DNA of 64,000 nucleotides, taken from NCBI GenBank assembly GCA_025617745.1, contig CM046866.1, positions 12,035,725 through 12,099,724 on the forward strand. Direction: 5' to 3'. Position 1 is the first letter of the stretch; every line of letters begins with the position of its first letter. Under the pieces are notes generated by a model, which made no database searches, was not told the origin of the DNA, and saw only the letters and a list, made by a program, of their open reading frames with translations. Made by a program: the position numbers and the translations under genes. Source of the stretch: Heliocidaris erythrogramma (lineage: Eukaryota > Echinodermata > Echinoidea > Camarodonta > Echinometridae). Shown one piece after another: positions 23,341 through 34,356 of the stretch.

Positions 23341-26300
23341 TCACTTAATTTTCTTGGCTTCTTTGAGCTGGTTGTTGACTACGTTGATGATCACACTGAG
23401 TTCCTTGTTCTTGTCCATCTTGATGTATGTTGTCTTGCGGATGTTGACCTTTTTCAGCCAATCAGGAAGAATCTCAAGCATCAGAGCGATGTGCTTCTCA
23501 AGATCATCTAGGAAAAAGAAAATAAGTCAAGAGATCTCTCAATCAAAACAACAGCCAGACACTTTGTTCATAGAGAGAATTAACTGAGAGCAGATTTCAT
23601 CCCAGAATCTCTTAAAATCTGCAGACCTTAACCAAATAGCCTGTGAGAATATTCCTGAGAACTTTTCTAAATAGCCACAAAGCCTTCTCAAAGTGACAAA
23701 GCATGAGACCACTATAGCTATGTCCTTTTGATATCTTATAATTTGGTGTTTTTTTTGCATTTGAGCCTCTCTGGCTGGCCAAAGTGACATACCTCTGAAA
23801 GTGACTACATTTAAGACCTGACTCTATGCATAATTCATATATTACATCAATAGAATGAGTACAGGTTAAAGGTTGCTATAAACTTATCCTGCCTTACTTA
23901 GCATGCCAGTGTACACACAGATCTATCAAAACAATCACTACCACAAACTCATCAATGATACAAAGACAAATGGAGGTCAAATCTTTTCCAGCTAAATATG
24001 AACATGCTTACAGTAATTGACTTTAAAGAGAAGGTTGAGTTCTGGGAAAGGTGAAAAATAATTTGTGAGCTTTCTCATTCTTTTTATGTTAGTTTGGAAG
24101 AATATCATTATAGAAATGTCACCTGACAAGGATTGCTCTTTAAATGCCCTCACATTCGAAATATGACAAGAAATGTGCGTAGTGCTTGCGCTTTTCAGCG
24201 AGATTGGGTTATCTTCGTATCATTTCGATGATTCCAAGACCTCACAATACACACCAATTCTTATGTAGACATGCTTAACCTTTCCCAGTGGCTTTGAGAC
24301 ACTTTCTTTCACAATGTAATCGCATGACCACAACTCAACTTTATACTGTAAGCTTTGTGTATACGAGCACGATCCAGATTCTCCTTCAACAACAGAAATA
24401 ACCTACCTCTTGACAGAGCAGATCGATAGCTCTCCATTAGCTTTTGAATGATGCTGTCAATAGGTAAAGCTGCCTTCTTCTCTGCTAGGAAAAATCTGAT
24501 TTGGCTAAAGTCAAGGATAATCATTTCCTGTAAAATTCCTTTAGAAGAGACTTACAGTATGATGCCTTTACCTAATACCGACCTCTTAACGATGTTTCCA
24601 ACGACTACGGGAAAGATTCTTCATGAAACGTAATGAAAATTCATCAGACTACTACCCAAATACTGGGGAACAAGATCCAGGTACTGACGAGCGATAATAC
24701 TTGCGCGTTCTTGTAGAAATGACGTCACAATAGAGTCATCTCATTTTACGCATAGAGGGAGAAGTGCGTCTTATTACCGACCCCTGCACATAAGTCAATG
24801 GCAATTTATGAAAAGAGATTATTTTAATGAAAATATGAAAAATTAACAAATTGATATTTACATTTTTATTCCTCATCCTGCTCTATTTTGGCTGTTCTCA
24901 ACGTTGCTAGGCATTCTACGCGTAGTCCCATGCGTTGATTTGCAAGACGCGCCCTAAATGCCATGATACGCTTAATGGTCGGTATTAGGACTGGTCGGTA
25001 TTACGTGAAGTGATCATACACACATTGCCGCTGCCCTTATCTTACATGTATATACCTGTACATCAGTGTACATCGGCAATGCTGTGGCTACATGATTATG
25101 GGTTAATTCTCCTTACCAAGCATAAAAAATAGAACTCTGATGATCTTTATTTACCATAAATATAATTGTGACACTTATAGGATTTTTTTATGTACAAAAG
25201 TGTTTATCACATGCTGCCATAAGTATCATTCAAGGGAAGGAATTGTCATAAAAAACTAAGCAATGAACACCTCAAATTGGCAACACATCAAAAAAATAAT
25301 TTCAAAATGTATTCCCTTTTCAGATGTTTACATTTTCCTTGGGAATAGCGAAACATGAAAACAGAATACCAGTATGGTCCATTCAAGGAAATAAAGTGAT
25401 TCATTCAGCCCTCTAAGATGTCACTGCCATTATTCATCTATGTCATGCGAGGGAAAAGGATACACTCTGAGGATCTTGCACAGCTCTGGTAGACGTTCCA
25501 GCATTCCTATCCTACCTTCTTCCTCGGGAGTCCTCATCATGGCCATTGCTGTGTTGTGTGCTTCTTTCGCTTTGATCTGAAACAATGTGGTCAAAAATAA
25601 ACAATTGAATCCATATCGATCGATATCAATTTTCAATATGAATGGTTACATGCTGCTTTTCTTTAGGGCTCCATGGGCAAACTATCCTCACAACTTTCAA
25701 AACAAACTATGAAAGATTTAGCATACAATGCCTCACTGTCTTAAATGTCCTTACAATAAATGGCGAATATTAAGGTAAGTGTAAAACACTGGTACAAACC
25801 TTTTAGACTGAAAAATCTGCTCAACTCTAGTGTAGAAGAAATTACACATGATTTACCATGCTTGACATATTGCCTACAATCCTAGTAACAAAATATCTTT
25901 TAGGCAATCCTCTTTTAATTCACAAACATATTGGGTCACACGGCACAGTGTAGTTAAATCCCTGTTATTACTGTAGGTCTGAAGTTACTGCTCTCAGACA
26001 GCTTTCAAATACAAGTAAATCTACTCTCTGACCTGTGACCTTTCATTTCTGATCTGTTCATTTTTTAATAAATTTGTATATTTTCCAGTCAAGTCTATCT
26101 GGTAAAAATTCTTTAATTATATAATTCCTCACTTTCCCCAAAGTCCCCAACTTCAAATGGTACGTTAGCATATATTTGGCTGAACAGGAATCAAGGGTGA
26201 TGTAAACATTGGGCTGAACCACAAGCAAAAAAAGGAAGATCAATCTCCCTGATAGAATTTGAAATATTCATTTTAGAGGAAAAATGTCATATCATGCTTC

Positions 26301-29300
26301 AAGAGCTACTTGTATGGTTAAGGAAAATGCTACTTACTCGGTTCAGAAGGTCCTGTGACACACCTTTGAGTGCCTGGTTGCCTTTCTTGGGTTGTGGAGT
26401 TATGTCCTTCTTCTTGGCATCCTCTGCTCGTTTGGCCTCAACTGCAGCTTTTAGTTCAGAATTCTTGGCAACCAATTCTAGAGCTTTCGTGACCTAATAA
26501 AAAATATGAAGTAACAAAAGATATGAATTATGACTCATTCACTGTCAAAACTAAAATTTTCAAATTTAAATTTTTTTTTTTTGTCCATGTAGTTTCACCT
26601 TTATATCCTTCACAAAGTCAGTATGTGGTGATGAATTATAGAAAAAATAGAAACAAATGAACAATGCATGCCTATTATTTTAGAGTTGGAAAAAGTTTTT
26701 GAAGCTATTACTCTACAACTGGTATGAAAATGTACTCTATTCAGCTCTCTAGGCAAGATCTTCACTCATGCCATTACCTGGTTAAATGTATTTTGAGCTG
26801 ATTTTAATTGTTTAAAGTTCAATAAATAACAAACAGTAAACACTACAGGCACACAGTGAATGTTTAATAACAAATGTTTTGAATTTATAAAAGAAACAAG
26901 AAACAAAAAACAAGAGATTACTTCCAATATTTTGAGTTACTGAAGGTAAAAAGCTTTAAAAAATTATTATGAATATCTTGTTACGGGCTTCACGTTCAAT
27001 AACTACACCCAGGTAAAGAGTGACAAAGAATGTTAGGGCTGAGGCTTGGATTTTAAATTATGCAAATTGATTAAGAATATGTTGATATACCCACTAGACC
27101 ATGAAACCTCTATAACATACATAGAGCACCCAAACCGGTCTTTGAACCCTGACCTTGTGACCCGCCTCTTACCTTGGGATTAACCATCATCCGTCTAGCC
27201 TTGTCCAAGACGTCCCTGGCTGTATTAAAGGTCGCGACCTTTGGGGGTTCTGGAAGGTTGGAAGACGGAACCTCAGGAATCTTTTCCAAGGGAAACTTGG
27301 GATGCCATCGGTGGAGCTTCTCATCGGGAATCGATGCAATGGGTGGATTCAGGCTGGCAAGATACTCCTATGAATTTAAACGGAAAGAGAATTCATTGCA
27401 AATATGGGAATTTCAGGGGGGGGGAGTCCACTTTTCTTTCAAAAGGGGAGCACTGGCTGGAAGTGCGCCCCCCCCCCCCCCCTCCCCAAACAGCTGCCAC
27501 CAAAGGCAACAATGAAATGACAGGCTATAAGGAAATCAAAAGAGGAGTTGATCAAGGATGTGTAATGTCCCATCCTCGTTCATTTTCTGCACAGAGTATA
27601 TATTTAGGGGAATTACATATGAAGGGTGTTAGTGTTGGAGGTATAAACATTAAGAATTCACACTATGCTGATGACACTGTATTTGCAACAATTGTTGGAT
27701 GCTGTAAAAGTCAAAAGTGAAGAGTAGGTACACAGGAGGATGGTGAGAATATCATAGAAACAGATGAAAACTATTAATACTGCGTATGACAGAGCTTAAA
27801 CAACCTACATATACCCTGATAGGACTAGTTAAGGAAAGAAAGGCAAAATTTATACTCTGGTCACATCAACAGACATCAGAGTGTCTTGAAAGATATCTTG
27901 GTCTAGAGTAGAACTTACTAGACCAAGAGAGAAGCCGAGAACCCACTGGGAATAGAACATTGAGATCTAGAGTGGAAAAACATGGCAAGAGTGCACAAGA
28001 ATGGCACGGAAGCGAGATGTGTGGAAAAATGTTTCAATCAACCTCAGAACCCGGAGAAGATAGCATGATAGGATACAGGATAGTACCCGGTAGTCAAGCT
28101 AAAAATATATTGTATTTAACACAGAGCCTGTACATGCTGTATATGCTCATGTGGCTAACCTTGTGATGTGATTTGACGATGTCCACTAAACCATTATGGA
28201 ACAGAGTTCTTCTGGCAATGAGCATGGAGGGAGTGAACTTGTCAAACAAACCGCTCCCTGATTGATTTGTGCCACTCTGCATCAAGTCTTTCATCAAAGA
28301 CCCTTGAACTGCATCTGTTGGTATATTGAACAAAATATACATGTATCCAGTTTAATAGAGCCACATCATGTATTTGTACTTCTTTTATTTTGTACCTACA
28401 TAATAAGACAGAGGTCATATTCTAGGAAGTAGGAAGATCATATAACATTCATCATGTCAAAGATAAATTCATTACAGAAGATCAAGCTTTAACATATCAG
28501 TAAAACACAACACTAGCCATCTCTACAAGTTTGAAAACATTTTTGATACGTTTGATAAATAATTTCAAAAAATAGAAACAAATGCTAAAAATGACTACCT
28601 TCATCTTTTATCGGTTCAGTAGGGATGCCTGCTAGGTTGGCCTCCAGAATGAGATCATGGGTGCTGCTCTCTGTCTGTTTCTTCTGTTGTGCTGCTCTCT
28701 TTGTCCAGTACATGTCATATGCTGATGGGTACACGGTTTTGATCTGCTTCAGATGACTGAAATCAAAATTCCTGCAAAAGGGCAATAATACATAAACACT
28801 TCAATTGCTAATAATAGTATGCATGAAACCACTTCCTTTCACTTTCATGCACCAATTCATGGGTAAGGTCTTCAAGGATTCCCAACTGATAGAGGTGTCG
28901 TAGTCGAATGGTTTAAACACTTGACTGGGGATGCGGGGTTCATACCCCAGCACAGCACTGGTGTTCTTTGGCAAGGCATTAAGCTACATTTGCCACTCTC
29001 CACCCGGGTCTTGAATGGGTACCCGTAGGAAGGAATTCCTTGACTGCTGTGAGCACCGATATCGGTAGCCTAGCTAGAGCCAGAGTAATATTGGAGTGCC
29101 TTGAACACTTTACATGGTGGATATGGTGGAGCGCTATAAAAATACCCAATACAGTAAAACCTGTCTATAAAGACCACTCAAGGGAGACACGGAAGAGTTA
29201 TGAGTAGGTGGTCTTTATGTCATTTAATACACATGTCAATGAGAAATGCTGTTCAAGGGAAACAAAAATTGTGGTCTTTATAGACAGGTGGTCTTTCTAT

Positions 29301-29504
29301 ACAGGTGGTCTCTAAAGCAGGTTTGACTGTATTATTATTATAATTATTACCTGCAAAGTTTAAGTAGCCACAGTGCATACAAACTGTTAGGGCCAAATGG
29401 CAAGTTCAAGTCGTTTTTTTCTTTTAAAGGACAGATTTTTAATTTTTTTTAAATTTTTTTTAAAATTTTGTTTGAATATTTATTATTATTTTTTAATTTT
29501 TTTT

Positions 29505-29538
<34 letters not shown>

Positions 29539-31401
29539 GTTGGGGGGGTTAAATTAAACTCACTTCCGACTCATCTCTTGGACACCACTCTTGAGCTTGG
29601 AGAAGGTGCATGTCTCCGACCGATTGTGCAGCATGCTGACAACGGTGTCTGAGCAGCGGAAGACATCTTCTAATGATCTGTACCTGAAGGGTAGAGCAAG
29701 GCTTGAAGGACCAGTCTGGATCAGGTGACGGTAACGCTCAAAGGCAGGGACTATATTTGGAGCACTCTCTTTCCTGCAAAGATAGAGATAAAAGGGAAAT
29801 AATCAAGAAATATAGAAAAGTTAAATTCTCTTTCATTTTATCTGTGTCCAGAAAAGATTCTTTAAAGTTTGTTTGTTTGTCGTTGGGTTTTTTTTTTTTT
29901 TTTGTTGCTGTTTTTTGTTTGTTTGTTGTTTTTGTGTTTTTTTTTCTTTTTTTGGGGGGGGGGCTTTAAACTCAAAGCTCAATGACTTATCGCTCTACAT
30001 CCCATTGACATGAACATTTATAATATCATTTCTTCTTTTTAAGTGGATAAACCTAAATGTACTAATAAGATTAAAATATACAAAAGATTAGATGTAAAAA
30101 GTACTTCTAATTTTTTATCCTATTTATCCCATTTACAAAATTTATGAAATTTACTGGGGAAGTTATCTACTACTTCCCGATTCTATTTTCCTTTTCTAAA
30201 CAAAATGTAGCCGTCATTTAAGTTCAATGATAGATTTATGGGAAAAATCACATACTCTGCAATTTTCGCCACTGGTTTTGGAACAGTGTTTGTGGATTGC
30301 AGTCTCTTGATCTCTGCAGCCGTGTCCTTGACGAGAGCCAAACGAGCCTGAAGGTCAGCCAATTTCCCACATCCAAGCAAAGTCTCTTTCATCTGGCTTG
30401 GGTCAATATCTTCCTGCAAATTTAATCATACATGATACCAATCATATGTTAATGTTTCATTTCAAGTTCAATCTGTTTTCCATCGGTCAAGTATAATATC
30501 TCAATAAAAATTTGTCTATACCTACAGTACATGTAGATCTCCATCTATCACATGATTACTCAAATGAAAACACACTGAGTCTGACAGAATACTATTTTTA
30601 AAAATAAATTTCAGTGTTTACCCAAACAAAGTAGAGGTCTAGATATTGTACTCGTAGATGTGAAATGAAAAGAGGAAAAGAAAGGAGGAGTGATTAAGAT
30701 TGGAAAAGTTTATTTCTTATCAAGTTACTCACAATTTTCTTTGACTTTGCAGGTTTACGCTGCTTTGAGTTTGAGTTTGACTGTGATCCAGTCGAGTCTG
30801 TTGTCGCTGTCGTTGGCGTTGGTTCAAGACGTCTCCTTATTTTTGCAGCGTTTGTCCTTTTCTTGCTCGATCTGTCTGGTGTTCTTGAAATTTCATTCTT
30901 CTCTGAAACCTGTTCAATATTAAGTTTAGATCTCTTTCTTCTAGGTGGGTCACCCTTTTCTGGATCAGAAACTTGTCTTTTGAGAGGTGTTTTCTCCAAC
31001 AGTCTGTGCCGCAGTGTTTCTTCTGTGGAAAGAACCGGAGCCGAAGATCCTGGGATAACATTTTTGCTTATCTCCTTATCTTTAACCGTTGTTCCCTTGA
31101 AAGTGCGTGTCAATATATTACTAACTAAAGCAGCATTGGCTTCTGATTTCGACTTGTTGAATGCTCGAAGTTGGGAAGAAAGATCAACTTCACCACCACC
31201 GGTGACGTGACGGGTACCGAGCGCTGCAGTTTTCACCGGGAGAGTTTCGGGGAGGCCGAGGACAGCCGTCTTTCTCGCAGATTTCGACGGCGTGATCTCG
31301 CTGGAGCTGAGTTTGAGATTTCTTGCACTTCTTTTCGTTGGTTGAAGAGAAGAACTATATTTTCGTCTACTATAGTAATCTGTTACCTTAGACTGAGCCA
31401 T
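23341..31401 (-). CDS. CDT1: DNA replication licensing factor CDT1, ten exons
   Basis: CDT1 loads the MCM2-7 helicase at origins with ORC and CDC6, and is restrained by geminin and CRL4-Cdt2. Exons, in coding order: 31401-30733, 30413-30256, 29773-29564, 28771-28599, 28314-28160, 27367-27173, 26493-26338, 25576-25464, 24495-24407, 23507-23341. All junctions keep phase and the total is 694 residues plus TGA. Residues 3-14 form a PIP degron (Q3, V6, T7, D8, Y9, Y10, K14). Residues 152-159 are basic, and 189-192 (RRRL) is a possible cyclin-binding motif. The geminin-binding winged helix spans about 277-460 (MLHNRSETCTFSKLK, LKQIKTVYPSAYDMYW). The C-terminal MCM-binding winged helix spans about 555-694 (ALKGVSQDLLNRIKAKEA, ILPDWLKKVNIRKTTYIK). 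The exon 8 donor (AGT, then GTATCC) is weak and the least certain junction. The protein is longer than the human one (546), mostly in the N-terminal linker. Confidence 0.95.
24023..24351. mobile_element. TTAA-type MITE, family B copy 2, in CDT1 intron
   Basis: It starts TTAAAGAGAAGGTTGAGTT and ends near CAACTCAACTTTATACTGTAA (last TTAA mutated). It matches 21461-21859 internally. It lies in the intron between CDT1 exons 9 and 10 and stops about 56 bases short of exon 9. Confidence 0.7.
24571..24989. mobile_element. Inverted-repeat MITE spanning a CDT1 intron
   Basis: The tips CCTAATACCGACC and GGTCGGTATTAGG are exact inverses, with CTTAACG and CGCTTAA inward of them. It contains TGACGTCA at 24720-24727. 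It sits between CDT1 exons 8 and 9. Its class is unclear because no target duplication could be fixed. Confidence 0.7.
27505..28080 (+). mobile_element. LINE reverse-transcriptase 3' fragment in CDT1 intron
   Basis: The plus strand encodes IKRGVDQGCVMSHP and KGVSVGGINIKNSHYADDTV, matching the late palm motifs of LINE reverse transcriptase with the catalytic ADD. Broken frames after it give a PRTHWE-type tail and DLEWKNMARVAQEWHG, the usual C-terminus of this LINE type (RTE- or R4-like). It is inserted antisense in the intron between CDT1 exons 5 and 6. Dead. Confidence 0.75.
28890..29350 (+). mobile_element. tRNA-derived SINE split by a later MITE
   Basis: The head shows an A-box region (TAGTCGAATGG near 28900) and a degenerate B box (GGGTTCATACC near 28937). 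The body (CTCCACCCGGGT, AGCGCTATAAA) resembles the SINE at 7299-7576. The body runs to about 29149, and the ATTATTATT tail resumes at 29332 after a TA-flanked element. It lies in the intron between CDT1 exons 3 and 4. Confidence 0.7.
29152..29329. mobile_element. TA-flanked MITE nested in a SINE
   Basis: The tips CAGTAAAACCTG and CAGGTTTGACTG are bordered by TA. Inner arms CTGTCTATAAAGACCAC and GTGGTCTTTATAGACAG are inverse. It is related in design to the elements at 57293 and 63001. It interrupts the SINE at 28890-29350, so it is the younger insertion. Confidence 0.85.
29430..29538. repeat. T-rich low-complexity tract
   Basis: Almost pure T with scattered A, ending within 25 bases of the CDT1 exon 3 donor at 29563. 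On the sense strand of CDT1 it is an A-rich start of intron 3. Confidence 0.8.
30733..31401 (-). CDS. CDT1: CDT1 exon 1, degron and disordered N-terminus
   Basis: This exon encodes residues 1-223, starting MAQSKVTDYYSRRK. The first ATG is chosen because the degron of animal CDT1 starts at residue 2-3. It is Lys/Arg/Ser-rich and probably disordered, with TP/SP sites such as KTPLKR (137-142). The donor GTGAGT begins at 30732, in phase 0. Confidence 0.95.
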
Positions 31402-31520
31402 GTTTCAGCCTCAATTATGGTTTCAATATCAAAGAAGATAAAACAAAGTTATATTCGCTGAGTGTCTTTTTGCTGTGTTTTGGTTGTACGCGGGGAAAAA
31501 GTCACGTGATTTTTTCAGCT
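31402..31520 (-). promoter_or_regulatory. CDT1 upstream region with E2F-like and E-box words
   Basis: On the coding strand, TTTTTCCCCGCG (31489-31500) resembles the E2F site TTTSSCGC, and CACGTG (31503-31508) is an E-box. CDT1 is an E2F target in other animals, so a promoter here is reasonable. No TATA box is evident and the transcription start is not determined. Confidence 0.4.
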
Positions 31521-31865
31521 GATCTGAGCTTAGCTTGCTTAGTCTATATTTTCAGTAGTATTGTACCATCATGGTGTTATACTTGCCCGATTTTTGCCCT
31601 TTAACAATGAAAATGATGAGTAAATAGTATAGATATTTGATTTTAAATATTCTTAGATTTTTTTACAGGTTCAAATTCCTTTCCAAATGTATTATCATAT
31701 GATTTATAATCATGTATTATAAGAAGGCCTGTAAAATGACTCGGAAGAACTGTGCCCTTTAAATTGACATGCACATCCGGTTAGCTTATGAATACCCATC
31801 TTGTCTTCTTCAATCAGTGATGAATATGCATATTAGGTACATACTGTGCGCGCTACACAACTGTA

Positions 31866-32171
31866 GAATAAGCCATTTTCGTAACATATTCAAATTTATA
31901 CACGTTTGCCTAGTAACAAACTATTACATGGATTCAACTGTAAAAACCTATTCTTTTTCAATAGTCAGAATGTGAATTGCATGTATATGTATTAGGCGTT
32001 GTTAGGGTGGACAAACACTTGGCTTGCCCAACCTAGCAACCCTTTATGCAGTCTGCATTCTGACTATTGAAATACAATGACTTGTAACAGTACAGGTAGA
32101 TGTAATAGTTCGTTCCTTTGAGTTAGAGGTAAGCATTAAATTTGAATGCATTACGAAAATGGCCTATTTCA
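31866..32171. mobile_element. Foldback MITE upstream of CDT1
   Basis: AATAAGCCATTTTCGTAA near 31866 mirrors TTACGAAAATGGCCTATT near 32151. Inner CAATAGTCAGAATG and CATTCTGACTATTG mirror each other near 31960 and 32058. Outer limits are uncertain. Confidence 0.65.
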
Positions 32172-32284
32172 CGAAAGGATGAGATCGAAATATAAGGTCA
32201 CTTCTGAGCCATAACATTATAATAAGCATTCCAGAAAACTATTAAAAGGGCTGACTTCCGACAAAAAACTTTTAATGCCACTTT

Positions 32285-32818
32285 ATGTCTCAAATTCTTT
32301 ATAGCATGAGCATTTTTTTCTTCTTCTCTCTCTCTCTCTCCATCTCTCTCTCTCTCATTTTACAGCATATATCGGGGGACTCGCTTGTCAGACCATTTTG
32401 GAGGATCCCAAAATTGGTTGTAAGCCCCCCCCCCCCCCCCCACCCCCTTTATTATTATTATTTTTTTTTTTTTGCTTTTGTGAGATTTGTGCCCAGTCTT
32501 TACAAAATCCTGGATCCGCCCCTGTGATATGTTCATTTCATATCTGGGTCGTGCTTTTCAGATTCCATGTACCGTATGGGCACGGCCCCCCTTTTTTTTT
32601 AATAGACACGTTTCATAAAATCCCAGAAAAAGGTTCGAAATTGTCATTATTCAAGAGAAATTAAATCAGCCCCCCCCCCCCCCACACACACACACGCACT
32701 TTCAAAAACGACCCGCGGCCCCTGTCTCAGATGATACAGTTATAGGCCTGCTATATTATGGGTTGGGTTATAGGTTAGGCTTAGGGTCAGCTGGGGATCA
32801 GAAGTTGGTCTAGCAGTA
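32285..32818. other. Low-complexity spacer
   Basis: A CT microsatellite (about 32324-32357), C runs at 32427-32440 and 32671-32683, T runs near 32461-32473 and 32592-32600, and a short CA tract. Open frames are artefacts of these. Confidence 0.6.
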
Positions 32819-33026
32819 CACTCTAAAAACTAAAATTTTAACTCACCTTTTAAAAGGGCCGAGGAGTGACCACTTTTTCAAAATGCCAGAATAACCCTTT
32901 TAACATGCTGGATTCAGCCTTTATAATGTTGCATACAGCATCTTAAAGTGTTAATCTACCATTTTGAAAAAGTGGTCACTCCTCGACCCTTTTAAATGGT
33001 GATTTAACACTTTAGTTATTAGAGTG
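32819..33026. mobile_element. TA-flanked palindromic MITE
   Basis: The tips CACTCTAA and TTAGAGTG are bordered by TA. Long arms such as GAGGAGTGACCACTTTTTCA near 32860 and its inverse near 32963 make it almost a full palindrome of 208 bases. Confidence 0.85.
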
Positions 33027-33050
33027 TAACGTATATATGGTAAACTCTCT

Positions 33051-33303
33051 GGCCCGTATTCTGAACTCCGGTTTAACTTAAACTCCAGTCTAAGTTAAAC
33101 CAGAGCTTTAATCAAAACTGACTTAAACCGTAAGTCCCGTCTAAATTTCTGTACAAAGTTAAGCCAAACTAGACTGGAGTTGAAGTTAAACCGGATTTCA
33201 GAACGTGATTTTCTAAAACTCTGGTTCAAAGGGCAGTTTTAGACTGGGTTTAAACCACACTTAGACCGCGGTTTAAGTTAAACCGGAGTTCAGAATACGG
33301 GCC
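33051..33303. mobile_element. Palindromic MITE, GGCCCGTATTCTGAA ends
   Basis: The left tip GGCCCGTATTCTGAACTCC and the right tip GGAGTTCAGAATACGGGCC are exact inverses. The arms are rich in GTTTAAGTTAAACC-type words. Both sides carry TCT, which could be a 3-bp target duplication of the PIF/Harbinger kind. Confidence 0.8.
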
Positions 33304-33304
33304 T

Positions 33305-33485
33305 CTGCATTCGCCTATACAAACTGACGCTGATCGGACCCTGGTTCGAATCTCAGTCACGTCTTTCGGATGGTGACGTTATATACTGAGGACAGAGGAC
33401 CTGAGGTCAGTCCCAAACGTAAATAATCATATTTTATTGATAAGTGTATACCGGTACATCTGTAGAAACCCAATTAACAACAACA
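33305..33485 (+). mobile_element. SINE, plus-strand member of an inverted pair
   Basis: B box GGTTCGAATCTC lies near 33343. The body has GTCTTTCGGATGGTGACGTT and AGTCCCAAACGTAAATAATC, and the end is near AACCCAATTAAC. The minus-strand partner lies at 34150-34318. The head appears truncated by the neighbouring MITE at 33303. The GGATGGTGACGTTA core resembles cores of other invertebrate SINEs. Confidence 0.7.
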
Positions 33486-33618
33486 ACCTATACTGTAGGT
33501 TGTCAAGTGAAATGTTAGCCTCTCTATGATACACTGCAACAAAAAGGGAATTAAGAAAATAATTATAAGGAAAAGCATGGAAAGTAATATTCTCGCAAGG
33601 CTATGTCTGCTGCTATAG

Positions 33619-33732
33619 CATGGGCGTAAATCGTGACGTAACTCTATTCATCATGGGGGGGACGACACAATAGCCGTCCCCCCCCCCCCCCCCCCCATGA
33701 TGAATAGAGTTACGTAACGATTAACGCCCATG
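33619..33732. mobile_element. 114-bp palindromic element with perfect 8-bp duplication
   Basis: The tips CATGGGCGTAAATC and GATTAACGCCCATG close a hairpin whose arms run through CTCTATTCATCATGGGGGG to a short middle. TGCTATAG is repeated exactly at 33611-33618 and 33733-33740, an 8-bp target duplication, so this is a recent insertion. It lies between the two inverted SINEs. Confidence 0.9.
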
Positions 33733-34149
33733 TGCTATAGGGTGACTAATACAACTTTAGGGAAAATCCTACCTGATTAGAATAGATGCTTTCATAATTA
33801 TGCCACCGTGAAAGTGCCCGGTTATATCACTGCAAGGGTACGAATGATATATGAGAAGGGGCAATCGTGAAAATGTTTTTCAATCCCGCGGAGCCTGACG
33901 TCGTAGGGGAGGTGGGGGAGGGGCAAAAATCAGCAGATTGTATTTTCAAAATATTTTTATTTCATGCTGAAATATAGGCTCAGTCACCATGCAAACTTGT
34001 ACTAGTATCGGCCGGCTAGCCGTGCACGAGCTATGGGCCTATAATGAGTGCATGGACATAATCACAAACTGATTTTCATGTATAATCTATATAGGCTTAC
34101 TTCGATCTCCCTCAGATTTAAAAGCTATAACATGTAGTGTGTGTGTGTG

Positions 34150-34318
34150 TAATTGGGTTTTTACAGACGTGTATCATATCAATCAGATATGATTATTTAC
34201 GTCTGGGACCGACCTTTAACGTCACCATCCGAAAGACGTGACTCAGTCTCGAACCTGGGTCCGCTGAATCAGTTTATAACTTCCACTGGTAGCTGGATTA
34301 CAGGCGCACGCCACAACG
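34150..34318 (-). mobile_element. SINE with a 7SL/SRP-RNA-like head
   Basis: Read on the minus strand, the head at 34322-34290 is GGGCGTTGTGGCGTGCGCC followed by TGTAATCCAGCTACC. This closely tracks the 5' Alu-domain end of SRP (7SL) RNA. A B box GGTTCGAGAC follows near 34251. The body (GTCTTTCGGATGGTGACGTT, GGTCCCAGACGTAAATAATC) is shared with the SINE at 33305. A mixed head of 7SL type on a common SINE body would be unusual outside mammals. Confidence 0.6.
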
Positions 34319-34356
34319 CCCAGTTATAACATGTATGGTTAAATACAGACTTTATA

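Noticed and set aside
30690..31461. Plus-strand frames opposite CDT1 exon 1
   Set aside because: Shadows of the strongly supported minus-strand coding exon.
34290..34322. Human Alu contamination
   Set aside because: The similarity stops after the 7SL-like head, and the rest matches a local SINE body present in a second copy, so a foreign read is unlikely though not excluded.
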